Shown piece after piece: positions 18,050 to 27,655 of a stretch of DNA of 64,000 bases. The position numbers and the translations under genes were made by a program. This DNA comes from Flavobacterium sp. HJJ (GTDB lineage: Bacteria; Bacteroidota; Bacteroidia; Flavobacteriales; Flavobacteriaceae). How positions within the stretch are numbered: the stretch's first letter is position 1; each line of letters begins with the position of its first letter. Under the pieces are notes generated by a model. It saw only the letters and a program-made list of their open reading frames with translations, searched no databases and was not told the origin of the DNA. The DNA is taken from the NCBI RefSeq assembly GCF_015351475.1, contig NZ_JADKPR010000021.1, forward strand, positions 35,763 to 99,762. The letters are read 5' to 3'.

Positions 18050-21031
18050 ATGATGAACCGTTTTCGAAAAAGAAAGCGCTATTTTGAAGTGAAACAGCAT
18101 TTCTTCATTATGTTGTTTTTATGTTTTACAATAGGCGCATTTGGACAAAAATTAAAAATTTCAGGACTTGTTACTGATGCCGCAACGGGAACTGCTATTC
18201 CGGGGGTTAGTGTAACTGTTAAGAGTTCTAATCAGGGAACTACAACGGGGTTTGATGGTAAATATCAAATCCAGGCAAATCAAAATGATGTTCTGATATT
18301 TTCTTTTATGGGATATCGAAAAACTGAAATGACAGTAAGCAAATCAGAAACTATCAATGTCCGTTTATCAGAAGAGAATCAAAAACTGAATGAAGTTGTC
18401 GTTATTGGTTACGGAAGTACCAAATTGAAATCGGCTACTGCATCAGTAACTGCTGTGACGGCAAAAGATTTTAATAAAGGAAACATTGTTACTGCAGAAA
18501 ATCTTTTAACAGGACGAGTTGCTGGTTTATCTATTACAACTGGCGGTGATCCAGGTTCTGGATCTACTATCCGAATTCGTGGCGGAGCCTCATTAGGAGC
18601 TTCAAACGATCCTTTGATTGTTATTAATGGTCTTCCGGTAGATAACAATACAATTGGAGGCTCACGTTCTGTCTTGAGTTCTATTAACCCAAGTGACATA
18701 GAATCTTTTTCTGTTTTAAAAGATGCTGCAGCTACGGCTATCTATGGTTCAAGAGCATCAAACGGTGTTATTATTATCACGTTAAAAAAAGGAACTAAAA
18801 CCCTTGCTGCAAGCTTAGACATGAATATGGGTGTTAATACAATTACTAATACAGTAGATGTTTTTGATGCTAATGAAATAAGAAGCCTGATATCTGAAAA
18901 GAATCCAGCATTATTACCTTTATTAGGAACAGCAAATACGGATTGGCAGAAAGAAATTTATAGAAACAGTATTTCTTCAAATTTGAATTTTTCCGTGAGC
19001 GGAATGCTGTTTGACAAAGTTCCGTCAAGACTTTCTGTCGGCAGAACATTACAGGAAGGTTTGATATTAACTTCAGGATTTGAACGCAGCAACGCTTCGG
19101 TATCTTTGAATCCAAGTGTGCTGGATAATCATTTAAAAATTACTGTTAATGCAAATGCTTCTTTGGAAAAAAACAGATTCAACAAAGGAGTTCAGGGAAC
19201 TGCAATAACTTTTGATCCTACACAGCCTGTGTATGATGCTAACTCTCCATTTGGAGGATACTTTCAATATTATAAAGATAATAATGACGGAGTAATCAAC
19301 AAGAGTGATTTAACAGAACGTGCACCGCTGAACCCTGTAGCAGATTTGATGCAGACCAACAGCCGAAGCGAGGTAAAAAGAATATACGGAAATGTAAAAT
19401 TAGATTACACCTTCCATTTCTTACCTGAATTATCAGCAGTTTTAAATGTTGGTTTGGACAAAAGTTCTGCCGACGGTTATTCAAGAACTTCAGACCAGAA
19501 TCCGCTTTCTCAGGCTGATGGACGCATTATAGGTTCGTCAACTGAATATTCTAATGAGCAGAGCAATAATTTATTAGATGGATATCTGGCTTATAAAAAA
19601 GCAATAGGAAGCTTAAATTTTGATGTTACAGGCGGTTATTCATATCAAAAATTCACGAATAAAAGATATGCTACCAATGAATTACTGGACGATGGCGTAG
19701 ATAGTTCTCCAGTTACAAACATAGATCCAGATTTAGTTTTGATCGGATTCTTCGGAAGGACAAACCTTTCTTTTTATGATAAATATCTTTTTACATTTTC
19801 TTATCGCAGAGACGGTACTTCCCGTTTTAGTGAAGAAAACCGCTGGGGTAATTTCCCTGCAGCAGCTTTTGCCTGGAAAATCAAAGAAGATTTATTTCCA
19901 GAATCTAAAACACTATCTAATTTAAAATTAAGATTAAGCTGGGGTGTAACAGGACAGCAGGACATCGGTCAGACAAATTTAGATTTGTATATGGCGAGAT
20001 ATATCATGGGCTTACCGACTTCTCAATATATTTTTGGAAATACAATTACAAATATTGGAATACCACAATTTAGAAATGAAAATCTAAAATGGGAAGAAAC
20101 TACGACTTATAATGCTGCTATAGATTTTGGAATGTTTAACGATAGACTGACAGCAACTGTTGAAGGTTTTTACAAAGAATCTAAAGATCTGCTTGCAAAT
20201 GCTGCTATCTCAGATGGTTCTAACTTTAGTAATTCTGGTTTTCAGAACATTGGTGATTTTACATCAAAAGGTCTTGAATTTTCTATAAATGGTGATATAA
20301 TTAAAAACCCAAAAGGATTCAACTGGAATGCTAATTTCAATACCACTTTTATAAAAACACAAATTAAGAGCCTGGCATTAGGCCAAGATCAGTTTATGGG
20401 TTCAACAGGATCAGGGACAGGATCTACCGCACAGATACACAGAGTAGGCTATACTCCTTATTCGTTTTATGTGTACAAACAGATTTATAATGAAGCTGGT
20501 AAACCAATTGAAGGAGCATATGCCGATCTTAATGGCGATAATGCAATCACTAGTGCGGATTTATACATTCATCATAATGGTATGCCAACTGTAACTATGG
20601 GATTTGCATCCAATATGAATTATAAAAACTTAGATCTATCTTTTAATATGAGAGCAAGTTTAGGTAATTACGTATATAATGCTGCGAATGCTTCAAGAGC
20701 ACAATACAATTTATTAAGAAACAGTTCAGTAGTATCCAACATACCAACTTCAGTCCTAGACACCAATTTCCAGTCTAATGAAGCTGTATTATTATCTGAT
20801 TACTACATCGAAAATGCTTCATTCTTAAAAATGGACAATGTAACCCTTGGATATACGTTTAAAGAAACTTTTAATGCTAATTCTTCTATACGCTTATCTG
20901 CTGGTGTGCAGAATGTATTTACGATTACCAATTATTCAGGTTTAGATCCAGAGGTATTTGCGAACGGAATTGATAATTCAATAACTCCTCGTCCTAGAAC
21001 TTATCTAATAGGAGCTAATATGAAATTTTAA
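18050..21031 (+). CDS. SusC-like TonB-dependent receptor of the mannan locus
   Basis: 993-residue outer-membrane transporter, complete. It has a signal peptide ending near GAFGQ, a carboxypeptidase-like domain (ISGLVTDAATGTAIPGVSVTV, FDGKYQIQAN), the VVVIGYGSTKLKSA linker, a plug with IRIRGGASLGA and ATAIYGSRASNGVIIITLK, and a 22-strand-type barrel ending in an aromatic residue (TYLIGANMKF). It pairs with the SusD gene 11 bp downstream to import oligosaccharides, here most likely manno-oligosaccharides. The ATG at 18050 is followed by a second ATG; either gives the same mature protein. The 236-bp leader presumably contains the HTCS-controlled promoter. Confidence 0.95.
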   Translation: MMNRFRKRKRYFEVKQHFFIMLFLCFTIGAFGQKLKISGLVTDAATGTAIPGVSVTVKSSNQGTTTGFDGKYQIQANQNDVLIFSFMGYRKTEMTVSKSETINVRLSEENQKLNEVVVIGYGSTKLKSATASVTAVTAKDFNKGNIVTAENLLTGRVAGLSITTGGDPGSGSTIRIRGGASLGASNDPLIVINGLPVDNNTIGGSRSVLSSINPSDIESFSVLKDAAATAIYGSRASNGVIIITLKKGTKTLAASLDMNMGVNTITNTVDVFDANEIRSLISEKNPALLPLLGTANTDWQKEIYRNSISSNLNFSVSGMLFDKVPSRLSVGRTLQEGLILTSGFERSNASVSLNPSVLDNHLKITVNANASLEKNRFNKGVQGTAITFDPTQPVYDANSPFGGYFQYYKDNNDGVINKSDLTERAPLNPVADLMQTNSRSEVKRIYGNVKLDYTFHFLPELSAVLNVGLDKSSADGYSRTSDQNPLSQADGRIIGSSTEYSNEQSNNLLDGYLAYKKAIGSLNFDVTGGYSYQKFTNKRYATNELLDDGVDSSPVTNIDPDLVLIGFFGRTNLSFYDKYLFTFSYRRDGTSRFSEENRWGNFPAAAFAWKIKEDLFPESKTLSNLKLRLSWGVTGQQDIGQTNLDLYMARYIMGLPTSQYIFGNTITNIGIPQFRNENLKWEETTTYNAAIDFGMFNDRLTATVEGFYKESKDLLANAAISDGSNFSNSGFQNIGDFTSKGLEFSINGDIIKNPKGFNWNANFNTTFIKTQIKSLALGQDQFMGSTGSGTGSTAQIHRVGYTPYSFYVYKQIYNEAGKPIEGAYADLNGDNAITSADLYIHHNGMPTVTMGFASNMNYKNLDLSFNMRASLGNYVYNAANASRAQYNLLRNSSVVSNIPTSVLDTNFQSNEAVLLSDYYIENASFLKMDNVTLGYTFKETFNANSSIRLSAGVQNVFTITNYSGLDPEVFANGIDNSITPRPRTYLIGANMKF

Positions 21032-21042
21032 AAAGAAACAGT

Positions 21043-22641
21043 ATGAAGAATATAATAAAACATAAAGCAATATACATCTTAGGAACTGTATTAGTAATGG
21101 CTGGCTGTACAAATGATCTTAATATTGATGTTAAGGATCCAAATGTACTGCTAGTAGACAACTTTTATTCTACTCCCGAATCCTATAAACAAGGATTAGC
21201 AGGTGTGTATGGTAATCTTTCTTTGACAGGAGCTACAGGACCGGGAAGTTCTAATATTTCAGGTCTGGACGCAGGAACAAGCCAATACGGAAGAGGTTTC
21301 TGGAACATGCAGGAGCTTACTACAGACGAAGTTAAATGGTCATGGGAAAATGATCCGGGATTAAAAGGATTAAACAATGATACCTGGACATCCGATAATG
21401 TGGTAATCAGAGGTTTTTTTGGAAGATGTATGACACAGGTAGCTTTTGTCAATGAATATCTCAGACAGACATCAGATGCTAAATTAGACAGCCGTGGCGT
21501 AAGCACTGAATTGCGCAGTGAAATTAAAACCTATAGAGCCGAAGCCCGTTTTTTAAGAGCATTAGCTTACTATCATTTAATGGATTTATTTGGCAAAGCA
21601 GGATTTGTTACCGAAAATGATCCAGTAGGTGCTTATCAGTCACCACAGTATGGACGCCCTGAATTATTTGCTTTTGTAGAATCTGAATTGAACGCAATTA
21701 TTCCAGATTTAAAAAATGCACGTGAAAATGAATATGCCAGAGCAGATAAAGCTGCAGCATGGATGTTGCTTGCTAAAATTTATCTGAACGCAGAAGTTTT
21801 TATTGGCCAGAAAAAATACGATCAATGTCTTGCAAACTGCAAAAATATAATTGATGCAGGATACACTTTATCTCCGGTATATGCCAATAACTTCAACGCA
21901 GATAATAATAGTAATTCGGCAAAAAACGAAATTATATTCCCTATTGTTTCGGATGGTAAAGTAACGCAAAACTATGGCCCTACTACGGTAATGGTTAATG
22001 CTCAGGTGGGATCATTGGAACAAAACGGTGCTAGTTTTGGTGTTGCAGGATGGGCTGGAGGATTGAGAGTTACTAAACAATTCTCAGAAACTATGTTAAA
22101 TGGAAACTATGCCAAAGATGACAGAAATACCATTATCAGCAAAGACAGAACCATAGAAATGACAGACATGAACAACTATGGAACCGGATATATTACTGCA
22201 AAATGGTCTAATAAAACATCATTAGGAGTAAATGGCTCTGCAACTGAAATGGTTGATACTGATTTCCCAATGTTTAGATTAGCCGATGTGTATTTAATGT
22301 ATGCCGAAGCCGTTCTTAGAGGAGCAGCCGGCGGTTCATTGACTACAGCAAGAGACTATTTCAATCTATTGCGTGCCAGAGCTCACAATACAAAAAAAAT
22401 ATTGACCAGCGATCTTAATTTGGACTTGATTCTAAATGAGAGAATGGTTGAACTATATTGTGAAGCCCACAGAAGACAAGATTTAATCCGTTTTGGAAAA
22501 TTCACCGGAGGAAGCTACAACTGGTCTTGGAAAGGAAACGTGATGAGCGGTATTGCCATCAGTAATATCTACAATGTATTTCCAATTCCTAAAGCGAGTA
22601 TAGCGGCAAATCCAAATCTTATACAAAACACTGGTTACTAA
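21043..22641 (+). CDS. SusD/RagB-like surface glycan-binding lipoprotein
   Basis: 532 residues with lipobox VLVMAGCTND (Cys22), so it is anchored to the outer membrane. The SusD fold shows in FYSTPESYKQGLAGVYGNLS, in YRAEARFLRALAYYHLMDLFG (a helix-repeat hallmark) and in the C-terminal LILNERMVELYCEAHRRQDLIRFGKF and NVFPIPKASIAANPNLIQN. It captures oligosaccharides and caps the SusC barrel. It lies 11 bp after SusC and 31 bp before the SusE-like gene, forming one transcript. Ligand specificity is inferred from the surrounding mannanases. Confidence 0.95.
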   Translation: MKNIIKHKAIYILGTVLVMAGCTNDLNIDVKDPNVLLVDNFYSTPESYKQGLAGVYGNLSLTGATGPGSSNISGLDAGTSQYGRGFWNMQELTTDEVKWSWENDPGLKGLNNDTWTSDNVVIRGFFGRCMTQVAFVNEYLRQTSDAKLDSRGVSTELRSEIKTYRAEARFLRALAYYHLMDLFGKAGFVTENDPVGAYQSPQYGRPELFAFVESELNAIIPDLKNARENEYARADKAAAWMLLAKIYLNAEVFIGQKKYDQCLANCKNIIDAGYTLSPVYANNFNADNNSNSAKNEIIFPIVSDGKVTQNYGPTTVMVNAQVGSLEQNGASFGVAGWAGGLRVTKQFSETMLNGNYAKDDRNTIISKDRTIEMTDMNNYGTGYITAKWSNKTSLGVNGSATEMVDTDFPMFRLADVYLMYAEAVLRGAAGGSLTTARDYFNLLRARAHNTKKILTSDLNLDLILNERMVELYCEAHRRQDLIRFGKFTGGSYNWSWKGNVMSGIAISNIYNVFPIPKASIAANPNLIQNTGY

Positions 22642-22672
22642 AAAAGATAAAAAAATCAAAAATATAGATACA

Positions 22673-23812
22673 ATGAAAAAACTAATCTTACTGTTTATAG
22701 CACTTACAAGTTTAAATGCTTGTTCTGATGATAATTCACCCATTTTTACTGCAAAACCAGATGCTGATGGTATAGCATTTACCAATACTTTTGCTGCCAA
22801 TTATTTAATATCACAGGCTACAAAAGACAACGTAGCCGATCGATTTATGTGGGAATCTGCAGACTTTGGTGTACCTACGAATATTACATATGAACTGCAG
22901 GGTGCTACTAAAGCTGATTTTACAGGCTTTAAAGTTGTGGGTACTACCAGCGAAAAGAATTTAGCAGTTACTGTTGCTAAATTATTGGATTTTGCCAAAG
23001 ATTTAGGACTTGATGATAATCCGGCAACAACTAATGCAGATGGTACTCCAAACAATACCGGACAGGTATACTTCAGATTAAGAGCAACAGCAGGTACAGC
23101 TGGAGCTAATGAAACATTATCCGAAATAAAAGTTATTACTATTAAATGGATTGAAACTGTGGCTGCAGGAAACAGCTGCCCTTCACTTTATGCTGTTGGG
23201 GAAGCTTTAGCAGATATTGGCTGGAATTTTAAACCGGCCGGAGAAATGAAATGTACTAACAATGTTGTACAGATAAAAGCAAAATTAACGAATGGAAACT
23301 TTAGATTTTTCCAAGAATCAGGAAACTGGTCATCAGCTTTGGGGTATTCCTATTATAAAGGTGAAGGTTATACTATCGATGCAAGTTTAGAAAATTCTTT
23401 AGACAATGACAGCAACTTTAAATTCGTTGGAACTCCTGGAATTTACACTATCACGATAGATAATACTAAAAAGACAATTGTATTAACAGCTTCCAGCTCG
23501 CTTTGGGCAGTAGGAGGAGCAGTACCGGGCGGATGGAACTTTGACGCAGCTAAAACCATCCAATTTACTGAAGCTACTCCAGATATTTGGTCAGCATCTA
23601 TTACATTATCAAATGATGTTTTCCGATTCTTCCACGTGTTTGGCACTTGGGATACCAAAAATAATTTTGCTTCTTACTCAGATGCGGGTTACAAAATCAA
23701 CGCAAATTTAGTAAGCGACGGAAGTGGAGATGCTAATTTTAAATTTGTTGGAACACCTGGTACCTATAAATTAACAATTAACGCTGCTGCTAAAACAATT
23801 ACCCTAGAGTAA
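22673..23812 (+). CDS. SusE/SusF-like outer-membrane glycan-binding lipoprotein
   Basis: 379 residues with lipobox TSLNACSDD (Cys16). The N-terminal part (about 25-155) resembles the SusE Ig-like domain (ITYELQGATKADFTGFKVVG). Two related C-terminal modules follow, about 165-275 and 280-379, each with SLxAVGxAxxxxGWNF, NFRFF or VFRFF, and NFKFVGTPGxYxxTI. Such modules bind glycan at the cell surface. It completes the SusCDE set. The pairing of two similar modules matches the SusE rather than the larger SusF architecture. The polysaccharide bound is presumably mannan. Confidence 0.88.
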   Translation: MKKLILLFIALTSLNACSDDNSPIFTAKPDADGIAFTNTFAANYLISQATKDNVADRFMWESADFGVPTNITYELQGATKADFTGFKVVGTTSEKNLAVTVAKLLDFAKDLGLDDNPATTNADGTPNNTGQVYFRLRATAGTAGANETLSEIKVITIKWIETVAAGNSCPSLYAVGEALADIGWNFKPAGEMKCTNNVVQIKAKLTNGNFRFFQESGNWSSALGYSYYKGEGYTIDASLENSLDNDSNFKFVGTPGIYTITIDNTKKTIVLTASSSLWAVGGAVPGGWNFDAAKTIQFTEATPDIWSASITLSNDVFRFFHVFGTWDTKNNFASYSDAGYKINANLVSDGSGDANFKFVGTPGTYKLTINAAAKTITLE

Positions 23813-23830
23813 ACTTAATAATATTATGAA

Positions 23831-23880
23831 ATGAGCATAACAGCAGGCTGTTTAAAAACACCAATTGCGGTTATGCTCAT
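23831..23880 (+). repeat. Hairpin between the SusE-like and GH53 genes
   Basis: ATGAGCATAAC (23831-23841) pairs perfectly with GTTATGCTCAT (23870-23880) around a 28-nt loop. There is no T-run after it, so it is more likely an mRNA processing or stability structure, or a weak attenuator, than a classical terminator. It lies 18 bp after the SusE-like stop and 23 bp before the GH53 start. Confidence 0.55.
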
Positions 23881-23903
23881 TACATAAAAACAGTAAACAA
23901 CAC

Positions 23904-25001
23904 ATGAAAAGAATCATAACCTTATTATCACTTTCTGCTATATTAAGTATTCAATTTGCTTGCTCAAGCAGCGATTCTCCAGAAACTCCCGTTGTAGATC
24001 CACCAGCTGTAACTGACGATTTTATTAGAGCAGCTGATATTTCTTCCCTTCCTCAAATTGAAGCTGCAGGAACTGTTTTTACCAATAATGGAAAAGCTGA
24101 AAATATGCTTACAACTTTAAAAAATGCAGGCTGTAATACTATCCGAATCCGTTTATGGAAAAATCCAGCTGGAGGTTATTCAGGATTAACCGAAGTAAAA
24201 GCTTTGGCAGCTCGTGTGAAACAAGCAGGTTTAAAAGTTTGGATTACGGTTCATTACTCAGATTCCTGGGCGGATCCGGGAACACAAACTATTCCGGCAG
24301 AATGGAAAAACTTGTCTTTTGCAGATTTGAAAACAGCAGTAGCTAACTACACATCGACAATAATCACAGAAATTAATCCTGATATTATTCAAATTGGGAA
24401 TGAAATTAACATTGGATTATTATGGCCACAAGGACATTTGATTAATAATGAAGCCCAATGTATTGATTTGTTAAAAACCGCTAGTGCAGCTGTTCGCAGT
24501 AAAGCACCAAAAACTAAAATCATGATTCATTATGCAGGAGTAAAAGCTTCTGACACGGATTGGTTTTTTAATAAAGTAAAATCCGTTGACTATGATTATA
24601 TAGGACTTTCTTATTATCCTGTTTGGCATGGTACAGATTTGGCAGTTGTAAAAAGTACTATTAATAATCTAGGAACTAAGTTCAATAAAAAAGTACTTAT
24701 AGCCGAAACAGCTTATCCTTTTACATTAGAATATAATGACTGGACAAATAATATTGTGGGCCTGGCCAATCAATTAGTTCCTGGTTATCCAGCAACTCCT
24801 GAGGGGCAAAAAAGTTTTATATTAGCCATTAAAGATATTGTAAAAACTTCTAATTCTGGTATAGGATTCGCTTACTGGGGAGGAGAATGGGTTTCGTTCA
24901 AAGGAAACCAAGCAACCGATGGTTCAACATTTGAAAATCAGGCATTATATGATTTTACAAATAAAGCATTACCTGTTTTTCAGGTTTTCAGCTTAAATTA
25001 A
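23904..25001 (+). CDS. GH53 endo-beta-1,4-galactanase lipoprotein
   Basis: 365 residues from the ATG at 23904. I chose this start because it opens directly into a lipoprotein signal (MKRIITLLSLSAILSIQFAC, Cys20); an upstream TTG at 23865 would add 13 residues overlapping the hairpin. GH53 enzymes cut beta-1,4-galactan. The acid/base motif IIQIGNEINIGLLWPQG (Glu167) and the nucleophile motif VLIAETAYPF (Glu267) are intact, with RIRLWKNP and GLSYYPVW also typical. An endo-galactanase at the surface is unusual for a plain mannan locus, so the target may be galactose-rich side chains or a pectic galactan attached to mannan. It is the first enzyme after SusCDE. Confidence 0.9.
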   Translation: MKRIITLLSLSAILSIQFACSSSDSPETPVVDPPAVTDDFIRAADISSLPQIEAAGTVFTNNGKAENMLTTLKNAGCNTIRIRLWKNPAGGYSGLTEVKALAARVKQAGLKVWITVHYSDSWADPGTQTIPAEWKNLSFADLKTAVANYTSTIITEINPDIIQIGNEINIGLLWPQGHLINNEAQCIDLLKTASAAVRSKAPKTKIMIHYAGVKASDTDWFFNKVKSVDYDYIGLSYYPVWHGTDLAVVKSTINNLGTKFNKKVLIAETAYPFTLEYNDWTNNIVGLANQLVPGYPATPEGQKSFILAIKDIVKTSNSGIGFAYWGGEWVSFKGNQATDGSTFENQALYDFTNKALPVFQVFSLN

Positions 25002-25007
25002 AAGAGT

Positions 25008-25139
25008 ATGAAGAAGTTTATGGCTTCAGTAATAATTCTGGCTGATTACCACAAATGGAAGTCACAGAAAATCAATTTTATGATGCCGATGGGAGTAAAA
25101 AATTTACCTGCTCTTTTTCCATCATACTATTAAATAATT
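25008..25139 (+). pseudogene. Possible decayed 5' end of a secreted glycosidase gene
   Basis: A short reading frame starts at ATG 25008 with a signal-peptide-like MKKFMASVIILA and stops at 25133 with no family match. In a shifted frame the same stretch reads MEVTENQFYDADGSKKF, which resembles the mature N-terminus of GH5-type mannanases (compare ITVKGTQFYKGDKPY in the gene at 10250). A frameshift plus truncation of a former gene would explain both readings. It lies between the GH53 and GH2 genes. The interpretation is tentative; it could be a meaningless small frame. Confidence 0.35.
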
Positions 25140-25152
25140 AGACAGACTGATA

Positions 25153-27579
25153 ATGAATAAATTGATAAATATTCTAATTGTATTTTTAACAATTACACAA
25201 ATTTCCTTTTCTCAGGTACGTACCGTAAGAGAATTGGACAACAATTGGAAATTTCAAAAAGGAGATTTCGAAAATGCTTTTCAAAACAATTTTAATGATT
25301 CAAAATGGCAGACAGTAACGGTCCCGCATGATTGGGCAATTTACGGTCCTTTTGATAAAGAAATAGACAAACAGAGCGTTGCAATTGTTCAAAACGGAGA
25401 AAAAACAGCTTCTGAAAAAACAGGAAGAACCGGTGCTTTACCTCATGTAGGATCTGCTTGGTATCGAAATAAATTTACAATCTCAGCTGCAGAAAAAAGT
25501 AAAAAAGTGATTTTGCTTTTCGAAGGTGCCATGAGTGAACCGCAGATTTACCTAAACGGAAAAAAAGTAGGCGAATGGGCGTATGGTTACAGCTATTTTT
25601 ATTTTGACATAACTGATTTTATCACGGCTGGCGAGAATATTTTGGCAGTAAAGCTAACCAATAAAGAATTTGCTTCACGCTGGTATCCAGGAGCAGGTCT
25701 GTACAGAAAAGTAAGCCTTATTATAAAAAACAAGGAAAGCATCGACCAGTGGGGAACTTCTGTCACGACACCGTTTATCAGTAAAGAAGAAGCCAAAGTA
25801 AATATAAAAACTAAGGCTTCTGGGGATAATGGCTATCTGGTTACCACTATTTTTGATGCCAATGGTCAAAAAGTAAGTTCAGATAAAGCTGTGACTCCTT
25901 TTGGAACTGAATTTGACCAAAACATCAAGGTCGAAAATCCGAAGCTATGGAGTCCGGAAACACCTTATCTATACAAAGCCGTTTCGCAATGGTTTGTAGA
26001 CGGTGAATTGAAAGATGAAGTTACAACCCGTTTCGGAATCCGTGACATAAAATATGAGCCTAATAAAGGATTTAGCCTAAACGGCGAGATCAGAAAGTTT
26101 AAAGGCGTTTGTCTGCACCATGATTTAGGACCTTTAGGAACAGCAGTAAACGTGGCTGCTCTGCGCCGCCAGTTAACGATACTGAAAGATATGGGCTGTA
26201 ATGCAATCCGCAGTTCTCATAATATGCCTTCATTGGAACAATTAGAATTATGTGATGAAATGGGCTTTATGTTTTTAGCTGAAAGTTTTGACGAATGGGC
26301 AAAGCCAAAAGTTGAGAATGGCTACAACCGCTTTTTTGAACATTATGCTGAAAAAGATATTGTCAATTTAGTTCATGCTACAAGAAATCATCCATCTATT
26401 GTAATGTGGAGTTCTGGAAATGAAGTTCCCGATCAATGGGGAGACGAAGGAGTAAAACGTGCCAAATGGCTGCAGGACATTTTCCACCGTGAAGATCCTA
26501 CAAGACCCGTGACTGTTGGTATGGATCAGGTAAAAGCAACTATGGAATCAGGTTTTGGAGCGTTGCTGGATATACCAGGACTAAATTACCGCGTTCATTT
26601 ATATGAAGAAGCATTTAAAAAATTTCCGCAGGGATTTATTTTAGGTTCTGAAACAGCATCTACTGTTAGTTCAAGAGGAATTTATAAATTTCCTGTAGTG
26701 CAGGCCAAAGACAAACAATATCCAGATTTTCAATGTTCGTCTTATGATTTAGAAGCCTGCAGCTGGTCCAATGTTCCTGATGAAGATTTTGTTTTGCAGG
26801 ACGACAAACCTTGGGTTATTGGTGAATTTGTCTGGACAGGTTTTGATTATTTGGGAGAACCAACTCCTTATGATGAAAAATGGCCTTCCCGCAGTTCCTA
26901 TTTTGGAATCAACGATTTAGCAGGATTACCAAAGGACAGATTTTATTTGTACAAAAGCCGCTGGAACAAAAGCGAGAAAACCTTACACATTTTACCGCAT
27001 TGGAACTGGGAAGGACGCGAAGGCCAGATAACACCTGTATTTGTATACACCAATTATGACAGTGCAGAGCTTTTTGTAAACGGAAAAAGTATGGGTATTC
27101 AAAAAAAGAACAATACAACTCCGCAAAACAGATACCGTTTAATGTGGATGGATGTTAAGTACGAACCTGGAACTGTAAAAGTTGTTGCTTTTGATAAAGA
27201 TGGAAAAGCAGCCGCAGAAGAAGAAATTCATACTGCCGGAAAAGCCTACAAAATAGTACTTGATCCTGACAGAAAAACAATCAAAGCTGACGGAAAGGAT
27301 TTATCGTATGTTACCGTTTCAATAGTGGACGAAAAAGGAATTCCATGTCCAACAGCAACGAATCAATTGCAATTTAAGGTAAAAGGAAAAGGAACTTACA
27401 GAGCCGCATGCAATGGAGATGCAACTTCGTTAGAATTATTTCATCTGCCTACAATGAAAACCTTTAGCGGAAAGGCGGTAGTACTTGTCCAGTCGCTGAA
27501 AGAAGCTGGAAACATAGAACTTACAGTTAGCAACAAAGGTTTAAAAACCGCTACAGTAACTCTTAATTCTTCGAACTAA
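25153..27579 (+). CDS. GH2 glycosidase, probably beta-galactosidase
   Basis: 808 residues with a signal peptide ending near TQISFSQ (residue 21), so it is exported, probably to the periplasm. Domain order: GH2 sugar-binding (about 30-190; VPHDWAIYGPF, GSAWYRNKF), Ig-like (about 195-295), TIM-barrel (about 300-600), then a DUF4982-like and a final Ig-like domain. The acid/base lies in MWSSGNEVPDQW (Glu424) and the nucleophile probably in LGSETASTVSSRG (Glu500); GEFVWTGFDYLGEPTPY is typical of Bacteroidota GH2 beta-galactosidases. Beta-mannosidase is the main alternative. It would remove terminal beta-galactose from side chains or GH53 products. A terminator follows. Confidence 0.88.
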   Translation: MNKLINILIVFLTITQISFSQVRTVRELDNNWKFQKGDFENAFQNNFNDSKWQTVTVPHDWAIYGPFDKEIDKQSVAIVQNGEKTASEKTGRTGALPHVGSAWYRNKFTISAAEKSKKVILLFEGAMSEPQIYLNGKKVGEWAYGYSYFYFDITDFITAGENILAVKLTNKEFASRWYPGAGLYRKVSLIIKNKESIDQWGTSVTTPFISKEEAKVNIKTKASGDNGYLVTTIFDANGQKVSSDKAVTPFGTEFDQNIKVENPKLWSPETPYLYKAVSQWFVDGELKDEVTTRFGIRDIKYEPNKGFSLNGEIRKFKGVCLHHDLGPLGTAVNVAALRRQLTILKDMGCNAIRSSHNMPSLEQLELCDEMGFMFLAESFDEWAKPKVENGYNRFFEHYAEKDIVNLVHATRNHPSIVMWSSGNEVPDQWGDEGVKRAKWLQDIFHREDPTRPVTVGMDQVKATMESGFGALLDIPGLNYRVHLYEEAFKKFPQGFILGSETASTVSSRGIYKFPVVQAKDKQYPDFQCSSYDLEACSWSNVPDEDFVLQDDKPWVIGEFVWTGFDYLGEPTPYDEKWPSRSSYFGINDLAGLPKDRFYLYKSRWNKSEKTLHILPHWNWEGREGQITPVFVYTNYDSAELFVNGKSMGIQKKNNTTPQNRYRLMWMDVKYEPGTVKVVAFDKDGKAAAEEEIHTAGKAYKIVLDPDRKTIKADGKDLSYVTVSIVDEKGIPCPTATNQLQFKVKGKGTYRAACNGDATSLELFHLPTMKTFSGKAVVLVQSLKEAGNIELTVSNKGLKTATVTLNSSN

Positions 27580-27596
27580 AAATAGCATTAAATTCA

Positions 27597-27637
27597 AAAT
27601 CCCTCTTTCCAGAAACTGAAAAGAGGGATTTTTGTTT
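27597..27637 (+). terminator. Terminator at the convergent GH2/GH3 junction
   Basis: AATCCCTCTTT pairs with AAAGAGGGATT around an 11-nt loop, followed by TTTGTTTT. It ends the plus-strand mannan transcript, 19 bp before the stop of the convergent GH3 gene, and may also work on the minus strand. Confidence 0.8.
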
Positions 27638-27655
27638 TGTCTTAATCTGTATTTC

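Noticed and set aside
23865..23903. Longer start for the GH53 gene at TTG 23865
   Set aside because: The added residues overlap the hairpin and would place the lipoprotein signal 13 residues inside the protein.
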